62,594 nt of DNA from Bacillota bacterium. Lineage in GTDB: Bacteria; Bacillota; Clostridia; Lachnospirales; Lachnospiraceae. Positions 61,711 to 62,594 of the stretch are shown one piece after another. The position numbers and the translations under genes are program-made. The stretch's first letter is position 1. Every line of letters begins with the position of its first letter. Location of the stretch: NCBI GenBank assembly GCA_023391695.1, contig JAEWAK010000018.1:1-62594 (forward strand), given 5' to 3'. A model generated the notes under the pieces. The model did not search any database. It saw only the letters and a list, made by a program, of their open reading frames with translations, and was not told the DNA's origin.

Positions 61711-62594
61711 TTAGTCATCGCTTACATTCAGTGATAAGCCGAGCTCTTTCAGCTTCGCAAGTACTTCTTCCAATGACTTGCGACCAAGGTTTCTAACCTT
61801 CATCATATCTTCAGAAGTTTTATTCGTTAATTCTTCAACCGTATTAATTCCGGCTCTTTTCAGACAATTATAAGAACGAACTGATAATTCTAATTCGTCA
61901 ATATTCATTTCCAGAACTTTTTCTTTCTCATTATCTTCTTTTTCAACCATAATCTCTGCGGTTTTAGCATTTTCGGATAAATCTATAAAAGAATTCAGAT
62001 GCTCACTTAAAACTTTCGCAGCTAAGCTGACAGCTTCATCGGGAGCCAAAGTTCCGTTGGTATATACGTCTAATGTAAGTTTATCAAAATCTGTTATCTG
62101 ACCAACACGGGTATTCTCAACAGTTAAATTAACGCGTTCAACAGGAGTATAGATGGAATCAATGGGAATTACTCCGATTGGTAGATCATCATTCTTGTTT
62201 TTATCCGCACTGATGTATCCTCTTCCCTTTGTAATGGTTATTTCCATATACAATTTGCTGTCGTTGCCGCCATTTAGTGTTGCAATCGGTAATTCGGGGT
62301 TAAGAATCTCAATATCAGGGTCAGCCTGGATATCCCCTGCAGTCACAACTCCTTCACCTTCGAATTCAATATAAGCTGTCTTCGGTTCATTTGTCTCACT
62401 GGTATTTTTGATTGCTAAACTCTTTAGATTCATGATAATTTCAGTTACATCCTCTTTAACGCCAGGGATTGCACTGAATTCATGAACAACGCCATCAATC
62501 TTAACTTGACTGACTGCAGCACCGGGTAAGGATGAAAGCATAATTCTTCTTAAAGAATTACCCAAGGTTGTACCGTATCCTCGTTCCAAAGGTT
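61711..62594 (-). CDS. rpoA: RNA polymerase alpha subunit (5' end outside window)
   Basis: The window holds the last 294 codons; the frame continues past 62594. Visible are LERGYGTTLGNSLRRIMLSS (dimer interface), the beta' contact region and the C-terminal domain LSVRSYNCLKRAGINTVEEL ... RNLGRKSLEEV that binds UP elements and activators. Cotranscribed with rplQ. Confidence 0.98.
   Translation of the reverse strand, partial: PLERGYGTTLGNSLRRIMLSSLPGAAVSQVKIDGVVHEFSAIPGVKEDVTEIIMNLKSLAIKNTSETNEPKTAYIEFEGEGVVTAGDIQADPDIEILNPELPIATLNGGNDSKLYMEITITKGRGYISADKNKNDDLPIGVIPIDSIYTPVERVNLTVENTRVGQITDFDKLTLDVYTNGTLAPDEAVSLAAKVLSEHLNSFIDLSENAKTAEIMVEKEDNEKEKVLEMNIDELELSVRSYNCLKRAGINTVEELTNKTSEDMMKVRNLGRKSLEEVLAKLKELGLSLNVSDD

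Overview
The window reads as chromosome of a low-GC, spore-former-type Firmicute of the family Lachnospiraceae (Lachnoclostridium/Anaerocolumna-like). This is inferred from the order rpoA-rplQ ... ecfA1-ecfA2-ecfT-truA-rplM-rpsI, the long L17, the AGGAGG-type ribosome binding sites and the clostridial character of nearly every protein. No rRNA, tRNA or CRISPR array is visible. Almost all long genes lie on the minus strand.

Layout. 1-127: one end of a mobile-element-like repeat whose full 201-bp copy lies at 42848-43048. 719-3797: kduD and kduI (ketouronate catabolism) and a divergent AraC regulator. 4228-4805: a small accessory patch with a type I toxin-antitoxin locus (holin-like toxin plus antisense RNA). 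About 4911-8885: a decayed genomic island with UPF0158, PLD, HsdM, HTH and integrase remnants around one intact GmrSD-like DUF262/DUF1524 gene. About 8875-19700: a second, better preserved island with a five-gene unknown cassette and a complete type I restriction-modification operon (RHH regulator, hsdM, a zinc-ribbon/DUF4145-like protein, hsdS, hsdR). Both islands lie in tandem at the 3' end of guaA, a known integration hotspot. The 11-bp sequence of the last guaA codons recurs at the island junctions.

21225-34279: chromosomal backbone with yfbR, uvrA, uvrB (tandem repeats in its leader), a CtpA-type protease, an EnvC-like M23 hydrolase, ftsX, ftsE and a PucR-type regulator. 34760-42816: a MsmX/UgpC-type ATPase, a YitT protein, a single-span membrane protein, an SDR reductase (possibly the EF-P modification enzyme YmfI), a lysS fragment, a YkgJ protein, an AraC regulator and gap. 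43235-51352: an Amadori-product (fructoselysine-like) catabolic cluster with two SIS deglycases, a PfkB kinase, an epimerase, a YfcC-family transporter, an amidohydrolase and a GntR/UTRA regulator.

51414-54263: phage remnants (terminase small-subunit N-terminus, HNH nuclease) beside an AT-rich two-gene AAA ATPase plus TOPRIM-like pair, a good candidate for an anti-phage system. 55061-62594: translation/transcription backbone (rpsI, rplM, truA, ecfT, ecfA2, ecfA1, divergent lepB, rplQ, partial rpoA).

The most noteworthy items are the tandem guaA islands with matching ends, the TAEL length-variable repeat in hsdS, the uncharacterised ATPase/TOPRIM pair, the expanded Amadori operon, the type I toxin-antitoxin pair and several structured repeat families in intergenic DNA. 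All functional calls rest on reading the sequence; no database search was run.
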